Assembly: GCA_947596085.1 (NCBI GenBank)
Contig: CANQEW010000001.1
Span: 94,009 to 158,008, forward strand
Direction: 5' to 3'
DNA length: 64,000 nt
From: an uncultured Clostridia bacterium
GTDB lineage: Bacteria > Bacillota > Clostridia > Christensenellales > Aristaeellaceae
Each line of letters begins with the position of its first letter. Position 1 is the first letter of the stretch. Position numbers and translations under genes: made by a program. Below, in pieces: positions 52,156 to 61,408 of the stretch. A model generated the notes under the pieces. It was not told where the DNA came from. It worked only from the letters and a program-made list of their open reading frames with translations, and did no database searches.

Positions 52156-54009
52156 TCACGCCGCGGGCCGGTTCAGGATGTCCATGAACTCCTGGCCCGT
52201 GATGGTCTCGCGCTCGTAGAGGTAGCGGCTGATCTCGTCCAGCTTCGCACGGTTCTCCCGCAGCAGGGAGAGCGCCTTTTCGTGCTGCGCCCGGACCAGC
52301 TCCACCACCTTCGCGTCGACTGCCGCCGCGGTCGCCTCGCTGCACGCGAGGCTGGCATCGCCGCCGAGGTACGCGCCGTTGACCGTCTCCAGCGCCACCA
52401 TGTCGAAGTCCTCGCTCATGCCGTAGCGCGTGACCATGGCCCGGGCGAGCTTCGTCGCCTGCTCGATGTCGTTGCTCGCGCCGGTGGTGACGGAGCCGAA
52501 CACCGCCTCCTCCGCCGCGCGGCCGCCGGTGAAGGTGGCGACCTTGCTCAAGAGCTCCTCCTTGCTCATCAGCGCGTGGTCGCCCTCCTCCACCTGCATG
52601 GTGAAGCCCAGCGCGCCCGACGTGCGCGGCACGATGGTGATCTTCTGCACCGGCGCGGAGTGCGTCTGCAGCGCCGCCACCAGCGCGTGGCCCACCTCGT
52701 GGTAGGCCACGATCATCTTCTCCTTGTCGTTCAGTATGGCGTTCTTCTTCTGCGCGCCGGCGAGGATGGTGTCCACCGCCTCCTGCAGATCCACCTGCGT
52801 CACAGCCTTGCGCCCATGGCGCACCGCGCCCAGCGCGGCTTCGTTTACGATGTTCGCGAGCTCCGCGCCCGACGCGCCCGGCGTCATTCGCGCGACCACG
52901 TTGAAGTCGCAATCGCCGGTGAGCTTCACCTTGCCCGAGTGCAGGCGCAAAATGGCCTCCCTGCCCTTCAGGTCGGGCAGCTCCACAGGCACGCGCCGGT
53001 CGAAGCGGCCGGGGCGCAGAAGCGCCGGGTCGAGGGTCTCGGGGCGGTTCGTGGCGGCCAGGATGACCACGCCCTTCGTGGCGTCGAAGCCGTCCATCTC
53101 GGTCAGCAGCTGGTTGAGCGTCTGCTCGCGCTCATCGTTGCCGCCCAGCCCCTTGCCGCTGTCACGCTTCTTGCCGATGGTGTCGATCTCGTCGATGAAC
53201 ACGATGCAGGGTGCCTTCTCACCCGCCTGCTTGAACAGGTCGCGCACCTTGCTCGCGCCCATGCCCACGAACATCTCCACGAACTCGCTGCCCGCGATGC
53301 TGAAGAACGGCACCCCGGCCTCGCCGGCCACGGCCCGCGCCAGCAGCGTCTTGCCCGTGCCGGGAGGGCCCACCAGCAGCGCGCCCTTGGGCATCTTCGC
53401 GCCGATCTCCTCATACTTCTTGGGATCGTGCAGGAAGTCCACGATCTCCTGCAGACTCTCCTTGGCCTCGTCCTGCCCGGCCACGTCGCTGAACTGGATG
53501 CCCGTCTTGTCGTCCACCACGTACTGCTTCGCCCCGGACTGGCCGCCAAACATCATGGCGTTCAGCCCGCCCGGCGCGCCGCCCATCTTCTTGCTGATCT
53601 GGCGGCTGAACCAGGTGGCCAGCAGAATCAGCGGCAGGAACGGCAGGATCCAGTTCGTGAGCAGGTACTCCAATAGGCCCTGCTTGCGGTACACGCGCCC
53701 GAAGCTCACGCCCGCCTCGTCCAGCCGCTGCACGATGGTGTAGTCCTGCGGAATGGCGTTGGTGGAGTACATCTTCTCCTCCGCGTCCACGAAGTAGATC
53801 TGTTCGTCCTCCAGCTGCACGGTGGTCAGCTCGCCCTTCTCCAACATGTTCAGGAAGGTGCCATAATCCACCGCCTGCACCCGCGCACCCAGCATGGCCG
53901 GAAACAGAAACGCGTTGAGCAGCAGCATAATCAAGAGCACGATGCCGTAGGAGATAAAAAACGGCCGCCGCTGCTTGCTCTTCTTTTCATCGGGTTCGGT
54001 CTGTCGCAT
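52156..54009 (-). CDS. ftsH: ATP-dependent zinc metalloprotease FtsH
   Basis: The 617-residue membrane protease has two N-terminal helices (about 17-37 and 107-127) and a short outside domain between them. The AAA module shows Walker [15 protein letters not shown] near residue 210, Walker [13 protein letters not shown], the second region of homology [22 protein letters not shown], and the zinc site [10 protein letters not shown] near 435. It degrades misfolded membrane and regulatory proteins as a hexamer. The start at 54009 follows GGAGGGGAG. It is a single-gene unit. Confidence 0.97.
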   Translation of the reverse strand: MRQTEPDEKKSKQRRPFFISYGIVLLIMLLLNAFLFPAMLGARVQAVDYGTFLNMLEKGELTTVQLEDEQIYFVDAEEKMYSTNAIPQDYTIVQRLDEAGVSFGRVYRKQGLLEYLLTNWILPFLPLILLATWFSRQISKKMGGAPGGLNAMMFGGQSGAKQYVVDDKTGIQFSDVAGQDEAKESLQEIVDFLHDPKKYEEIGAKMPKGALLVGPPGTGKTLLARAVAGEAGVPFFSIAGSEFVEMFVGMGASKVRDLFKQAGEKAPCIVFIDEIDTIGKKRDSGKGLGGNDEREQTLNQLLTEMDGFDATKGVVILAATNRPETLDPALLRPGRFDRRVPVELPDLKGREAILRLHSGKVKLTGDCDFNVVARMTPGASGAELANIVNEAALGAVRHGRKAVTQVDLQEAVDTILAGAQKKNAILNDKEKMIVAYHEVGHALVAALQTHSAPVQKITIVPRTSGALGFTMQVEEGDHALMSKEELLSKVATFTGGRAAEEAVFGSVTTGASNDIEQATKLARAMVTRYGMSEDFDMVALETVNGAYLGGDASLACSEATAAAVDAKVVELVRAQHEKALSLLRENRAKLDEISRYLYERETITGQEFMDILNRPAA

Positions 54010-54230
54010 AAACTCCCCTCCTCTTCGACGCGCGCGCCGCGCACCACCTTAAGTTTATATTATAACCAGCGATTGTAAATCGAATGTGAACCTTCGTCGC
54101 TGACCTTCGGCGTTTTCCCGCCGGGAGCGTCCGACTTTTCCCATATTTTAAAGGAAAATTCATACTTTTCGGCCTGCATTTTCCCAGTGAATTGCTGTAC
54201 AATTCTCCCACGAAAGGGAGGCATCCATCC

Positions 54231-54776
54231 ATGAAAAACAACAGCTTCCGCATCATATTGACCGCCATGTTCGCATCCATGGTCTGTGTGAGCACCATCT
54301 GCATCCGCATTCCCTCGCCCACGGGCGGCTATGTCAACCTGGGCGACGCGCTGGTGCTGATGAGCGCGTTCCTTCTGGGCCCCGTCTACGGCGGCGCGGC
54401 GGCGGGCATCGGCTCCGGTTTCGCCGACCTGTTCGCCGGCTACGTAACCTACGCCCCCGGCACGCTGGCGATCAAGCTGGCGGTGGCCGTGGCCGCGGCG
54501 CACCTGAGCCGCGTTCTCGCGAAGCGCGCGCCGAAACTCGCCACGCCGCTGCGCTGCGCGGTGGCCGGAATCCCTGCGGAGCTGATCATGGTGGCGGGGT
54601 ATCTGGTCTATGAGTGGTTCATCCTCGGCTATGGCGCGGCGGCGGCGGGCGAGATTTTTGGAAATCTGGCGCAGGCGGCGGCGGGCGTCGTCATCGCGGC
54701 CGTGCTCACGCCCATCGTCTCCCGGCCTCGGGAGATTCGGGAGCTGCTCGAAAAATTCGACAAGAAAGATTCATAG
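54231..54776 (+). CDS. ECF transporter S component
   Basis: The 181-residue membrane protein has five or six helices and the S-component signature near its start (ILTAMFASMVCVSTICIRIPSP, then GGYVNLGDALVLMSAFLLGPVYGGAAAGIGSGFADL). The S component gives substrate specificity to a shared ECF energising module. The EcfA/T genes are not in the window. The subclass is like that of HmpT/ThiT-type or other vitamin S components, but the ligand is not readable, and I see no riboswitch upstream. The ATG follows AAAGGGAGG. Confidence 0.85.
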   Translation: MKNNSFRIILTAMFASMVCVSTICIRIPSPTGGYVNLGDALVLMSAFLLGPVYGGAAAGIGSGFADLFAGYVTYAPGTLAIKLAVAVAAAHLSRVLAKRAPKLATPLRCAVAGIPAELIMVAGYLVYEWFILGYGAAAAGEIFGNLAQAAAGVVIAAVLTPIVSRPREIRELLEKFDKKDS

Positions 54777-54845
54777 TTTGTTCATTCCCTGTTCACGAGT
54801 TTTGGTTATATTTATTTTGAAAATATAACAAAGGAGGAATGACAG

Positions 54846-55400
54846 ATGAAAAGACGAACCATCAGCCTGCTTCTCGCGCTGGTACTGACGCTCACGACGG
54901 GCGCGGCGCTCGCCGCCGGAGACGCCCGTGTGGAGAGCGTCGAGTACATGGGCTTCGGCATCATTGAGCTCGACTTTTCGCGGGATTGCGACTGGTATGG
55001 TCCCGCGACCATCTCGCTCGCCGACGCTTCCGGCGCCGACGTCCCCTTTGAGGTCATCGGAGGCGAGAGCGACAACGCTTATCTGTACGCCTCGACGCTG
55101 GCGGACGGCGCGGCCTGCACGCTGAATTTCACGCTGGGCGCCGCCGAGCAGAGCGTCTCCTTTGAAGCCGTCACCGGCACCGAATACAACGTGCGCGCCG
55201 ACGGCAGCGTGAATCCCCGCGTGGAAAATGAGCGCTGCGATTTCTGCGGCCAGAGCGGCCACGACGAGGACTACTGCCCCGAGCGCGTGGACGCGAACAA
55301 CCTGCCCGCCGACCCGGACGATCTGGCCCGCCTGTTCGACATCGACCGCTGCGAGCGCTGCGGCGGCATCGGCCACGACGACGATAACTGCCCCAACTGA
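54846..55400 (+). CDS. Secreted protein with two C-terminal CCHC zinc knuckles
   Basis: The 184-residue product has a signal peptide (MKRRTISLLLALVLTLTTGA, cleaved near ALA/AGD) and an all-beta domain (about 25-120, VESVEYMGFGIIELDFSRD). Two exact C-X2-C-X4-H-X4-C motifs follow in the last 65 residues, CDFCGQSGHDEDYC and CERCGGIGHDDDNC, joined by an acidic linker (DANNLPADPDDLARLFDID). This knuckle is best known from retroviral nucleocapsid and cellular RNA-binding proteins. Here it lacks basic or aromatic RNA-contact residues and is strongly acidic, so metal binding outside the cell is more likely. I know no named family. The ATG follows AAAGGAGG. Confidence 0.8.
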   Translation: MKRRTISLLLALVLTLTTGAALAAGDARVESVEYMGFGIIELDFSRDCDWYGPATISLADASGADVPFEVIGGESDNAYLYASTLADGAACTLNFTLGAAEQSVSFEAVTGTEYNVRADGSVNPRVENERCDFCGQSGHDEDYCPERVDANNLPADPDDLARLFDIDRCERCGGIGHDDDNCPN

Positions 55401-55440
55401 CGGCAAATCCCGTCAGGGTGAGTGTAGAACGCGCCCTTCG

Positions 55441-55471
55441 CCCGGGAAAGCTTCGGCTTTCCCGGGTTTTT
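55441..55471 (+). terminator. Terminator of the zinc-knuckle gene
   Basis: CCCGGGAAAGC (55441-55451), a TTCG tetraloop and GCTTTCCCGGG (55456-55466) are followed by TTTTT. Confidence 0.9.
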
Positions 55472-55526
55472 CTCGCTTCCGCGCGCATTCTGCGCCCTTC
55501 CATCCACGAAAATTTACAAAACGCCC

Positions 55527-55555
55527 TTTCCATTTCCTGCAAAATATCGTATAAT
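55527..55555 (+). promoter_or_regulatory. Probable promoter of pta-ackA
   Basis: TTTCCA (55527-55532) and TATAAT (55550-55555) are 17 bases apart; the -35 box is weak. Confidence 0.5.
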
Positions 55556-55616
55556 TAGTATGTATGATTTTATCAACCGCGCCCTGCGTGCGCGGGACTA
55601 ACGGAGGGAAAACACC

Positions 55617-56612
55617 ATGGCGATCATCGATAAGATCAAGGCAAAGGCAAAGGCGAACGTGATGCACATCGTGCTGCCCGAGGGCGACGAGCCCCGCACC
55701 GTACAGGCGGCGCAGAAGATCGTGGAGCAGGGACTGGCAAAGCTCACCCTGCTGGGCGATCCAGCGAAGGTCCAGGCGGTTGCCGAGCAAACCGGCACGA
55801 AGCTCGACGGCATCGAGATCATCGACCCCGCCACCAGCGACAAGTGCGCCGGTTACGCAGCGACGCTCTATGAGCTGCGCAAGGCCAAGGGCATGACCGA
55901 GGAAAAGGCCGCCGCGACCGTGAAGGATCCGATGTACTACGGCATCATGATGGTCAAGGCCGGCGAGGCCGACGGCCTGGTGTCCGGCGCGATTCACTCC
56001 ACCGGCGATATGCTGCGCCCGGCGCTGCAGATCATCAAGTCCAAGCCCGGCATCAAGACCGTGTCCTCCTGCTTTCTGATGGAGAGCCCGAACAAGCAGT
56101 ACGGCGACGACGGCATCATGATCTTCGCGGACTGCGCCGTGAACATCGACCCCGACGCCGAGGCGCTGGCGAACATCGCGCTGGGCGCGGCGGATTCCAC
56201 CCGCTCTCTGGCGGGCATCGAGCCCCGCGTGGCGATGCTCTCCTTCTCCACGAAGGGCTCCGCCAAGCACGACGTGGTGACCAAGGTGCAGGAAGCCACC
56301 CGCATGGCGCACGAGATGGCGCCCGACCTGATGCTCGACGGCGAGCTCCAGCTCGACGCCGCGCTGGTGGAGAAGGTCGGCCAGCTCAAGGCCCCCGGCA
56401 GCCAGGTCGCCGGCAAGGCGAACACGCTGGTGTTCCCCTCCCTCGAGGCTGGCAACATCGGCTACAAGCTGGTGCAGCGCCTGGGCAACGCCGAGGCCTA
56501 CGGCCCGATCCTCCAGGGCATCGCGAAGCCCTGCAACGACCTGAGCCGCGGCTGCAGCGTGGACGATATTGTCGCCACGGTCGCGATTACGGCCGCGCAG
56601 GCGCAGGGTTAA
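55617..56612 (+). CDS. pta: Phosphate acetyltransferase
   Basis: The 331-residue enzyme converts acetyl-CoA and phosphate to acetyl phosphate, the first step of acetate and ATP formation. Family segments are visible: IVLPEGDEPRTVQAAQKIVEQ, LVSGAIHSTGDMLRPALQIIK, MFADCAVNIDP-like IFADCAVNIDPDAEALA, MLSFSTKGSAKHD, and the C-terminal GKANTLVFPSLEAGNIGYKL and GLSRGCS-like DLSRGCSVDDIV. It is the short class I form. The gene starts at ATG 55617 after CGGAGGG and lies 77 bases before ackA. Confidence 0.96.
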   Translation: MAIIDKIKAKAKANVMHIVLPEGDEPRTVQAAQKIVEQGLAKLTLLGDPAKVQAVAEQTGTKLDGIEIIDPATSDKCAGYAATLYELRKAKGMTEEKAAATVKDPMYYGIMMVKAGEADGLVSGAIHSTGDMLRPALQIIKSKPGIKTVSSCFLMESPNKQYGDDGIMIFADCAVNIDPDAEALANIALGAADSTRSLAGIEPRVAMLSFSTKGSAKHDVVTKVQEATRMAHEMAPDLMLDGELQLDAALVEKVGQLKAPGSQVAGKANTLVFPSLEAGNIGYKLVQRLGNAEAYGPILQGIAKPCNDLSRGCSVDDIVATVAITAAQAQG

Positions 56613-56689
56613 TCGCACAATTTAATCTGCGGCGCGGCGCATGAAAACCACCGCGCCGCGCCAAACTACAAAGAACGGAGAGTATCATC

Positions 56690-57889
56690 ATGAAAATTCT
56701 GATCATCAACGCCGGTTCCTCTTCGCTGAAGTACCAGCTGATCGACATGGACGACGAGTCCGTGATCTCCAAGGGCCTCGTCGAGCGCATCGGCACCGTC
56801 GATCCCAAGTCCAACATCACCCACCGCTACCACGGCAAAAAGTATGAGGCCGAGATCGACAAGCTGGGCGACCACAACGCCGCCATGGAGCTCGTGCTCA
56901 AGATGCTCACCGACAAGGAATACGGCGTAATCGCGAGCCTGGATGAAATCGGCGCGGTCGGCCATCGCGTGCTGCACGGCGGCGAGAAGTTCACCGCCTC
57001 CTGCCTGATCGACGACGCCTGCATCGCCGCCATCGAGGAGAACATCCCGCTGGGCCCGCTGCACAACCCCGCGAACCTGATGGGCATTCACGCCTGCCAG
57101 AAGGTTCTGCCGAACGTGCCCCAGGTGGCCGTGTTCGACACCGCCTTCCATCAGACCATGCCGCCCAAGGCGTTCCGCTACGGCCTGCCGAACCACTACT
57201 ACACCGACCTGCACATGCGCAAGTACGGCTTCCACGGCACTTCCCATCGCTTCGTGTCCGCCCGCGCCATCGAGCTGCTGGGCCTGGGCAAGGGCAGCAA
57301 GGTCATCATCTGCCACCTGGGCAACGGTTCGTCGCTGTCGGCCTGCGTGGACGGCAAGTGCGTGGACACCACCATGGGCATCACCCCGCTGGACGGCCTG
57401 CTGATGGGCACCCGCTGCGGCACCCTCGACCCGGCCTGCGTGGAGTTCATCGCCAACACCGAGGGCAAGAGCGTAAGCGACGTGCTCAACATGATGAACA
57501 AGAAGAGCGGCCTGCTGGGCCTGACCGGCTCCTCCGACATGCGCGACGTGACCGCCGCCATGGACGCGGGCGATGAGAACGCCAAGCTGGCCATCGACAT
57601 GTGGACGTACACCGTGCAGAAGTACATCGGCTCCTACATCGCCGCGATGAACGGCTGCGACGCCATCATCTTCACCGCCGGCATCGGCGAGAACCACGTG
57701 CGGGCGCGCAAGTGGGTGTGCGAGGGCCTGAGCTGGTTCGGCGTGAAGATCGACGACGCGCGCAACGACTCCCACGGCGAGGAAGTCAAGATCTCCACGG
57801 ACGACTCCAAGATTCAGGTTTGGGTCATCCCCACCAACGAGGAGCTAGCCATCGCCCGCGACACGCTGGAGATCGCTACGAAAAAATAA
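56690..57889 (+). CDS. ackA: Acetate kinase
   Basis: The 399-residue ASKHA-fold kinase makes ATP and acetate from acetyl phosphate. It shows LIINAGSSSLKYQLID at the start, GHRVLHGGEKF, FDTAFHQTMP, RKYGFHGTSHRFVS, HLGNGSSLSAC, DTTMGITPLDGLLMGTRCG and IFTAGIGENHVRAR. Length and motifs are complete. With pta it forms the main acetate fermentation branch. The gene starts after AACGGAGAG. The promoter of the next unit overlaps its end. Confidence 0.97.
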   Translation: MKILIINAGSSSLKYQLIDMDDESVISKGLVERIGTVDPKSNITHRYHGKKYEAEIDKLGDHNAAMELVLKMLTDKEYGVIASLDEIGAVGHRVLHGGEKFTASCLIDDACIAAIEENIPLGPLHNPANLMGIHACQKVLPNVPQVAVFDTAFHQTMPPKAFRYGLPNHYYTDLHMRKYGFHGTSHRFVSARAIELLGLGKGSKVIICHLGNGSSLSACVDGKCVDTTMGITPLDGLLMGTRCGTLDPACVEFIANTEGKSVSDVLNMMNKKSGLLGLTGSSDMRDVTAAMDAGDENAKLAIDMWTYTVQKYIGSYIAAMNGCDAIIFTAGIGENHVRARKWVCEGLSWFGVKIDDARNDSHGEEVKISTDDSKIQVWVIPTNEELAIARDTLEIATKK

Positions 57890-57890
57890 C

Positions 57891-57919
57891 TTTACAAATT
57901 TATCCGATGCGTATATAAT
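57891..57919 (+). promoter_or_regulatory. SigA promoter of yceD-rpmF
   Basis: TTTACA (57891-57896) and TATAAT (57914-57919) are 17 bases apart and begin two bases after ackA ends. Confidence 0.8.
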
Positions 57920-57943
57920 ATTCAAGGTTAGGGGGAAAACGGT

Positions 57944-58459
57944 TTGTCGGCAATGCTGGACGTCTCCGCGGCACTGAAGAATCCCGGCCAGGGTTACGCC
58001 TTTGAGGTGTCGCCCGAGGTGGAGGAAATGGAGGTGCTGGGCGATCTGGTGCGCTTTGAGAACATCGTCGCGAGCGGCGAGTTCACGGGCGCGGAGGAGC
58101 GCGTGAGCATTCGAGGTGAGGTTTCCGCGGCGGTCTCTTCCCGCTGTGCGAAGTGCTTGGCTCCGGTAACGATCGAGCTTCGCGCGGAGCTCAACGCGGT
58201 CTACGCCCGCCAGAGCGACCCCGACGACCCGGACATCTACCTGTTCGAGGGATCGAAGCTCGATCTCACGGACGCCGCGCGGGACGCGCTGCTGCTGGAA
58301 TTGCCCTACCGCTTCCTGTGCAGCGAGGACTGCAAGGGGCTCTGCCCCCACTGCGGCGCCAACTTGAATCTGGGCGCCTGCACATGCCAGGAGGGCTTGA
58401 ACGTTGCAAACCCCTTTTCGGCATTGAAGTTGATTGTGCAAAACGATGAGGAGGTGTAA
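57944..58459 (+). CDS. yceD: YceD/DUF177 family protein
   Basis: The 171-residue protein belongs to DUF177, which is nearly always encoded just before ribosomal protein L32. Visible features are the early [50 protein letters not shown] region and a Cys cluster [23 protein letters not shown]. Family members are implicated in 23S rRNA accumulation (in plants and E. coli) but the mechanism is unknown. It starts at TTG 57944, eight bases after GGGGG; an ATG at 57953 is an alternative. The stop is two bases before rpmF. Confidence 0.9.
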   Translation: MSAMLDVSAALKNPGQGYAFEVSPEVEEMEVLGDLVRFENIVASGEFTGAEERVSIRGEVSAAVSSRCAKCLAPVTIELRAELNAVYARQSDPDDPDIYLFEGSKLDLTDAARDALLLELPYRFLCSEDCKGLCPHCGANLNLGACTCQEGLNVANPFSALKLIVQNDEEV

Positions 58460-58461
58460 CC

Positions 58462-58650
58462 ATGGCCACTCCGAAGGGAAAGGTATCCAAGGCGAGGCGC
58501 AACGCCCGTCGCAGCGCTCATTGGAAGCTGTCCATGCCGGGCATCGTGAAGTGCCCGCGCTGCGGCAAGATGAAGCTGAGCCATCACGTCTGCAAGGCTT
58601 GCGGCTACTACGACGGTCAGAAGATCGTCGAAGTCGAAGAGGCGAAGTAA
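58462..58650 (+). CDS. rpmF: 50S ribosomal protein L32
   Basis: The 62-residue protein begins [24 protein letters not shown], the standard L32 start. Its zinc ribbon has [20 protein letters not shown], the four-cysteine form used when zinc is ample. The start follows GAGGTGTAACC. A perfect terminator follows. Confidence 0.97.
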   Translation: MATPKGKVSKARRNARRSAHWKLSMPGIVKCPRCGKMKLSHHVCKACGYYDGQKIVEVEEAK

Positions 58651-58664
58651 GTCTGTGTGCGACC

Positions 58665-58695
58665 GCGGCCGCCGGAAATTCCGGCGGCCGCTTTT
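58665..58695 (+). terminator. Terminator of yceD-rpmF
   Basis: GCGGCCGCCGG and CCGGCGGCCGC enclose AAATT and run into TTTTC. Confidence 0.85.
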
Positions 58696-58761
58696 CTATG
58701 AACAATCGATCGCTCAAATGAGGCTTCCGCGCGCAGGCGGGGGCGGATCCTCATTTCACAA

Positions 58762-58800
58762 AAGGTTCGGGCCGCCCATCTCTGAGCGGCCCGAGCCTTT
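58762..58800. terminator. Bidirectional terminator
   Basis: AAAGGTTCGGGCCGC pairs with GCGGCCCGAGCCTTT (with one mismatch), giving U-runs on either strand. It lies ten bases past the DUF1858 stop. Confidence 0.75.
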
Positions 58801-58809
58801 TGCGCGCTC

Positions 58810-59013
58810 TTACTTCCTGCTCTCCAGATACTGATTGATATTCGCCAGCACCTGATCGCTGTCCAGGCCGTGCACGGCGCAGGCCTCCTCCAGGGACTCC
58901 ATGATCGAGGACGGGCAGCCGACGCAGTGCATGCCCGCCTGCATCAGCACCATCGCGATGCCGCGGTCGTACTCCAGCATTTCGCCCATCGTGGTCTTCT
59001 TGGTAATTTCCAT
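58810..59013 (-). CDS. DUF1858 domain protein
   Basis: The 67-residue protein is a single DUF1858 domain: MEITKKTTMGEMLEYDRGIAMVLMQAGMHCVGCPSSIMESLEEACAVHGL. The conserved CxxC-like pair (HCVGCP) suits metal or cluster contact. These small proteins often neighbour nitroreductase, hybrid-cluster or iron-sulfur genes; their role is unknown. The start at 59013 follows CGGAGG; a longer frame lacks a site. The upstream gene on the same strand is the PFL-family gene. Confidence 0.88.
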   Translation of the reverse strand: MEITKKTTMGEMLEYDRGIAMVLMQAGMHCVGCPSSIMESLEEACAVHGLDSDQVLANINQYLESRK

Positions 59014-59078
59014 AGCGTTTCCCTCCGTTTCGTTGGTTCGTAACTCTATTATATCCAATTTCTCGCTTTTAGCAAGCT

Positions 59079-60431
59079 TTAATTCCGCAGGCTGTGCAGC
59101 GGCGCGGGGATGCGCCCGCCGCGGGAGATGAACTCCGCCGGGCTGCAGCGGTTCACCGGAATCACCGGCGCGTGGCCCAGCAGGCCGCCGAATTCGACCA
59201 CGTCCCCCTCCCTGCGCCCCGGCGCGGGGATCACGCGCACGGCCGTGGTCTTGTTGTTCACCATGCCGATGGCCGCCTCGTCCGCGATGATCGCGGCAAT
59301 TGTCTCCGCGCTGGTGTCGCCGGGAATGGCGATCATGTCCAGGCCCACGGAGCAGACGCAGGTCATGGCCTCCAGCTTATCCAGCGAGAGCGCGCCGACC
59401 TCGGCCGCGTGAATCATGCCGCTGTCCTCGCTCACCGGAATGAACGCGCCGGACAGCCCGCCCACGTTGGACGAGGCCATCACGCCGCCCTTCTTCACCG
59501 CGTCGTTCAACAGCGCCAGCGCCGCCGTGGTGCCGTGGGTGCCGCAGCACTCGAGGCCCATCTCCTCCAGGATCGCCGCCACGCTGTCGCCCACCGCCGG
59601 CGTCGGCGCCAGCGACAGATCGACGATGCCGAAGGGCACGCCCAAACGCCGACTCGCCTCCATGGCCACGAGCTGGCCCACGCGCGTGATCTGGAACGCC
59701 GTGCGCTTGACGGTCTCCGCAACCACGTTGATCGGCTCGCCCCTGACCTTCTCCAGCGCCACCTTCACCACACCCGGGCCGCTGACGCCTACGCTCACCG
59801 CGCAGTCGCCCTCGCCGGGGCCGTGGAACGCGCCCGCCATGAAGGGGTTGTCCTCCACGGCGTTGCAGAACACCACCAGCTTCGCGCAACCCAGGCCGTC
59901 GCGATCACCGGTGCGCTCGGCCGTCTGCTTGACGATCTGGCCCATGAGCCGCACCGCGTCCATGTTGATACCCGCGCGCGTGGAGCCGATGTTGATCGAC
60001 GAGCACACCAGATCGGTGGTCGCGAGTGCCTCGGGGATGGATTGGATCAGGCGCATGTCCGCCTCGGTCATGGCCTTGTGCACCAGCGCCGAGTAGCCGC
60101 CGATGAAGTCCACGCCCGTCTCCTTCGCCGCCGAATCCAGCGCCAGCGCAAGCTTCTCCGGATGCTTGATGCCGCCGGAGATCAGCGCCGCCGGGGTCAC
60201 GGAGATGCGCTTGTTCACGATGGGCACGCCGTACTCCCGCTCGATGGCCCGGCCCACCTCCACCAGGCGCTCCGCCTGCCGCGCGATGCGGGTGTAGACG
60301 CGCGAGCAGAGCAGCTTTTCGTCGTCCGTCACGCAGTTGAACAGGGAGATGCCCATGGTGATCGTGCGCACGTCGAGCTTCTGATGGTCGATCATCCGCA
60401 GGGTTTCCCAGATGTCGGAGGTATTGAACAT
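59079..60431 (-). CDS. PFL family protein (DUF711)
   Basis: The 450-residue protein is the conserved UPF0210/DUF711 family, with an N-terminal [33 protein letters not shown], the middle [19 protein letters not shown] and a Gly/Ser-rich [20 protein letters not shown] [17 protein letters not shown]. It is related in fold to pyruvate formate-lyase-like proteins but no activity is known. It is nearly always encoded after an ACT-domain protein, as here (gap of 15 bases). Length is normal. Confidence 0.92.
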   Translation of the reverse strand: MFNTSDIWETLRMIDHQKLDVRTITMGISLFNCVTDDEKLLCSRVYTRIARQAERLVEVGRAIEREYGVPIVNKRISVTPAALISGGIKHPEKLALALDSAAKETGVDFIGGYSALVHKAMTEADMRLIQSIPEALATTDLVCSSINIGSTRAGINMDAVRLMGQIVKQTAERTGDRDGLGCAKLVVFCNAVEDNPFMAGAFHGPGEGDCAVSVGVSGPGVVKVALEKVRGEPINVVAETVKRTAFQITRVGQLVAMEASRRLGVPFGIVDLSLAPTPAVGDSVAAILEEMGLECCGTHGTTAALALLNDAVKKGGVMASSNVGGLSGAFIPVSEDSGMIHAAEVGALSLDKLEAMTCVCSVGLDMIAIPGDTSAETIAAIIADEAAIGMVNNKTTAVRVIPAPGRREGDVVEFGGLLGHAPVIPVNRCSPAEFISRGGRIPAPLHSLRN

Positions 60432-60446
60432 ATTGCTGATACCTCC

Positions 60447-60728
60447 TCAGATGTGGTGCATCGCGTCGAATATCTCGCCGCGCTGGATGCGGATCTGCAA
60501 TCCCAGCTCCTCGCCCAGCGCGCTGAGCTCCCGTGACACGGAATCGAAGTCGCAGTGCTCGCTGGACACGTCCACCATCATCACCATGCTGAACAGGCCG
60601 GAGAGGATCGTCTGGGACAGATCGAGGATGTTCACGTCGTGCTCGTAGAGCACGCGAGTCACCTTCGCGATGATGCCGCGCTGGTCGTTGCCCAGCACGC
60701 TCACCACCGCCTTGCGCATTTCATTCAT
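60447..60728 (-). CDS. ACT domain protein
   Basis: The 93-residue protein consists of ACT-type ligand-binding sequence: KAVVSVLGNDQRGIIAKVTRVLYEHDVNILDLSQTILSGLFSMVMMVDVS. It is the UPF0237-type partner of the PFL-family protein downstream, in the same operon. It likely binds an amino acid or other small molecule and regulates that protein, but this is inference. The ATG at 60728 follows GAGGTGG; ATG 60719 is an alternative. Confidence 0.9.
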   Translation of the reverse strand: MNEMRKAVVSVLGNDQRGIIAKVTRVLYEHDVNILDLSQTILSGLFSMVMMVDVSSEHCDFDSVSRELSALGEELGLQIRIQRGEIFDAMHHI

Positions 60729-60812
60729 TGGTAATTCCACCTCACTCGCACCTATTGTAGTGCAAAGGGCGGCGGAATACAAGGAATTCCCGGTTATTTT
60801 TCGCCGCAATGC

Positions 60813-60842
60813 TTGCCCCGCCGCGGACTTTCGCGCTATAAT
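60813..60842 (+). promoter_or_regulatory. SigA promoter of rimM-trmD
   Basis: TTGCCC (60813-60818) and TATAAT (60837-60842) are 18 bases apart, 41 bases before rimM. Confidence 0.75.
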
Positions 60843-60883
60843 TGTAGCGTTGAATCAAATCTTTCACCACGGAGGCCTTCCCC

Positions 60884-61408
60884 ATGCAGGACTACTTGCT
60901 CATCGGCGAGATCACCAAGCCCCAGGGGGTGCGCGGCGAATTGAAGCTGCGGCCCGTCACCTGCGACCCGAACCGCTTCGAGGGCTTGGAGACCGCCTAT
61001 CTCAAGGACGGCGATCACTACAGGCCCGTCTCCATCTCGGTGCGGCGCGCCGGCGCGAACGCGGTGTTCCTTCGCATGGAGGGCGTCGAGAGCCGCGACG
61101 ACGCGGAAAAGCTGCGCGGCGCGGCGCTCTACATCGACCGCGCGCACGCCGTGGAGCTCGACGAGGACTCCACCTTCCTCTGCGACCTGGTGGGCCTCAG
61201 GGGCGTGTGTGACGACGGGCGCGAGATCGGGACGCTGACCGAGGTCATGCAGCCCGGCGGCAACGACGTGTACGTGTTCCGGGCAGCGAAGGGCGAGGTG
61301 CTGGTGCCCGCGCTCAAGTCCGTGGTCAAAAAGGTGGATCTCGAGGCGGGTGTGATGCTGCTGGACGCGGCGCGCATGGCCGAGGTGGCGGTGTACGATG
61401 AAGATTAA
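60884..61408 (+). CDS. rimM: 16S rRNA processing protein RimM
   Basis: The 174-residue protein has the RimM N-terminal beta-barrel (LLIGEITKPQGVRGELKLRPVT) and a C-terminal PRC-barrel (DLVGLRGVCDDGREIGTLTEVMQPGGNDVYVFR, then VLVPALKSVVKKVDLEAGVM). RimM binds S19 and assists maturation of the 30S head. It overlaps trmD by 11 bases, the usual bacterial layout, though rpsP is not adjacent here. The start follows GGAGG. Confidence 0.95.
   Translation: MQDYLLIGEITKPQGVRGELKLRPVTCDPNRFEGLETAYLKDGDHYRPVSISVRRAGANAVFLRMEGVESRDDAEKLRGAALYIDRAHAVELDEDSTFLCDLVGLRGVCDDGREIGTLTEVMQPGGNDVYVFRAAKGEVLVPALKSVVKKVDLEAGVMLLDAARMAEVAVYDED

Noticed and set aside
54010..54230. Riboswitch upstream of the ECF S-component
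   Set aside because: I could not find a conserved riboswitch core (thiamine, folate, preQ1, riboflavin or cobalamin types) in this AT-rich gap.
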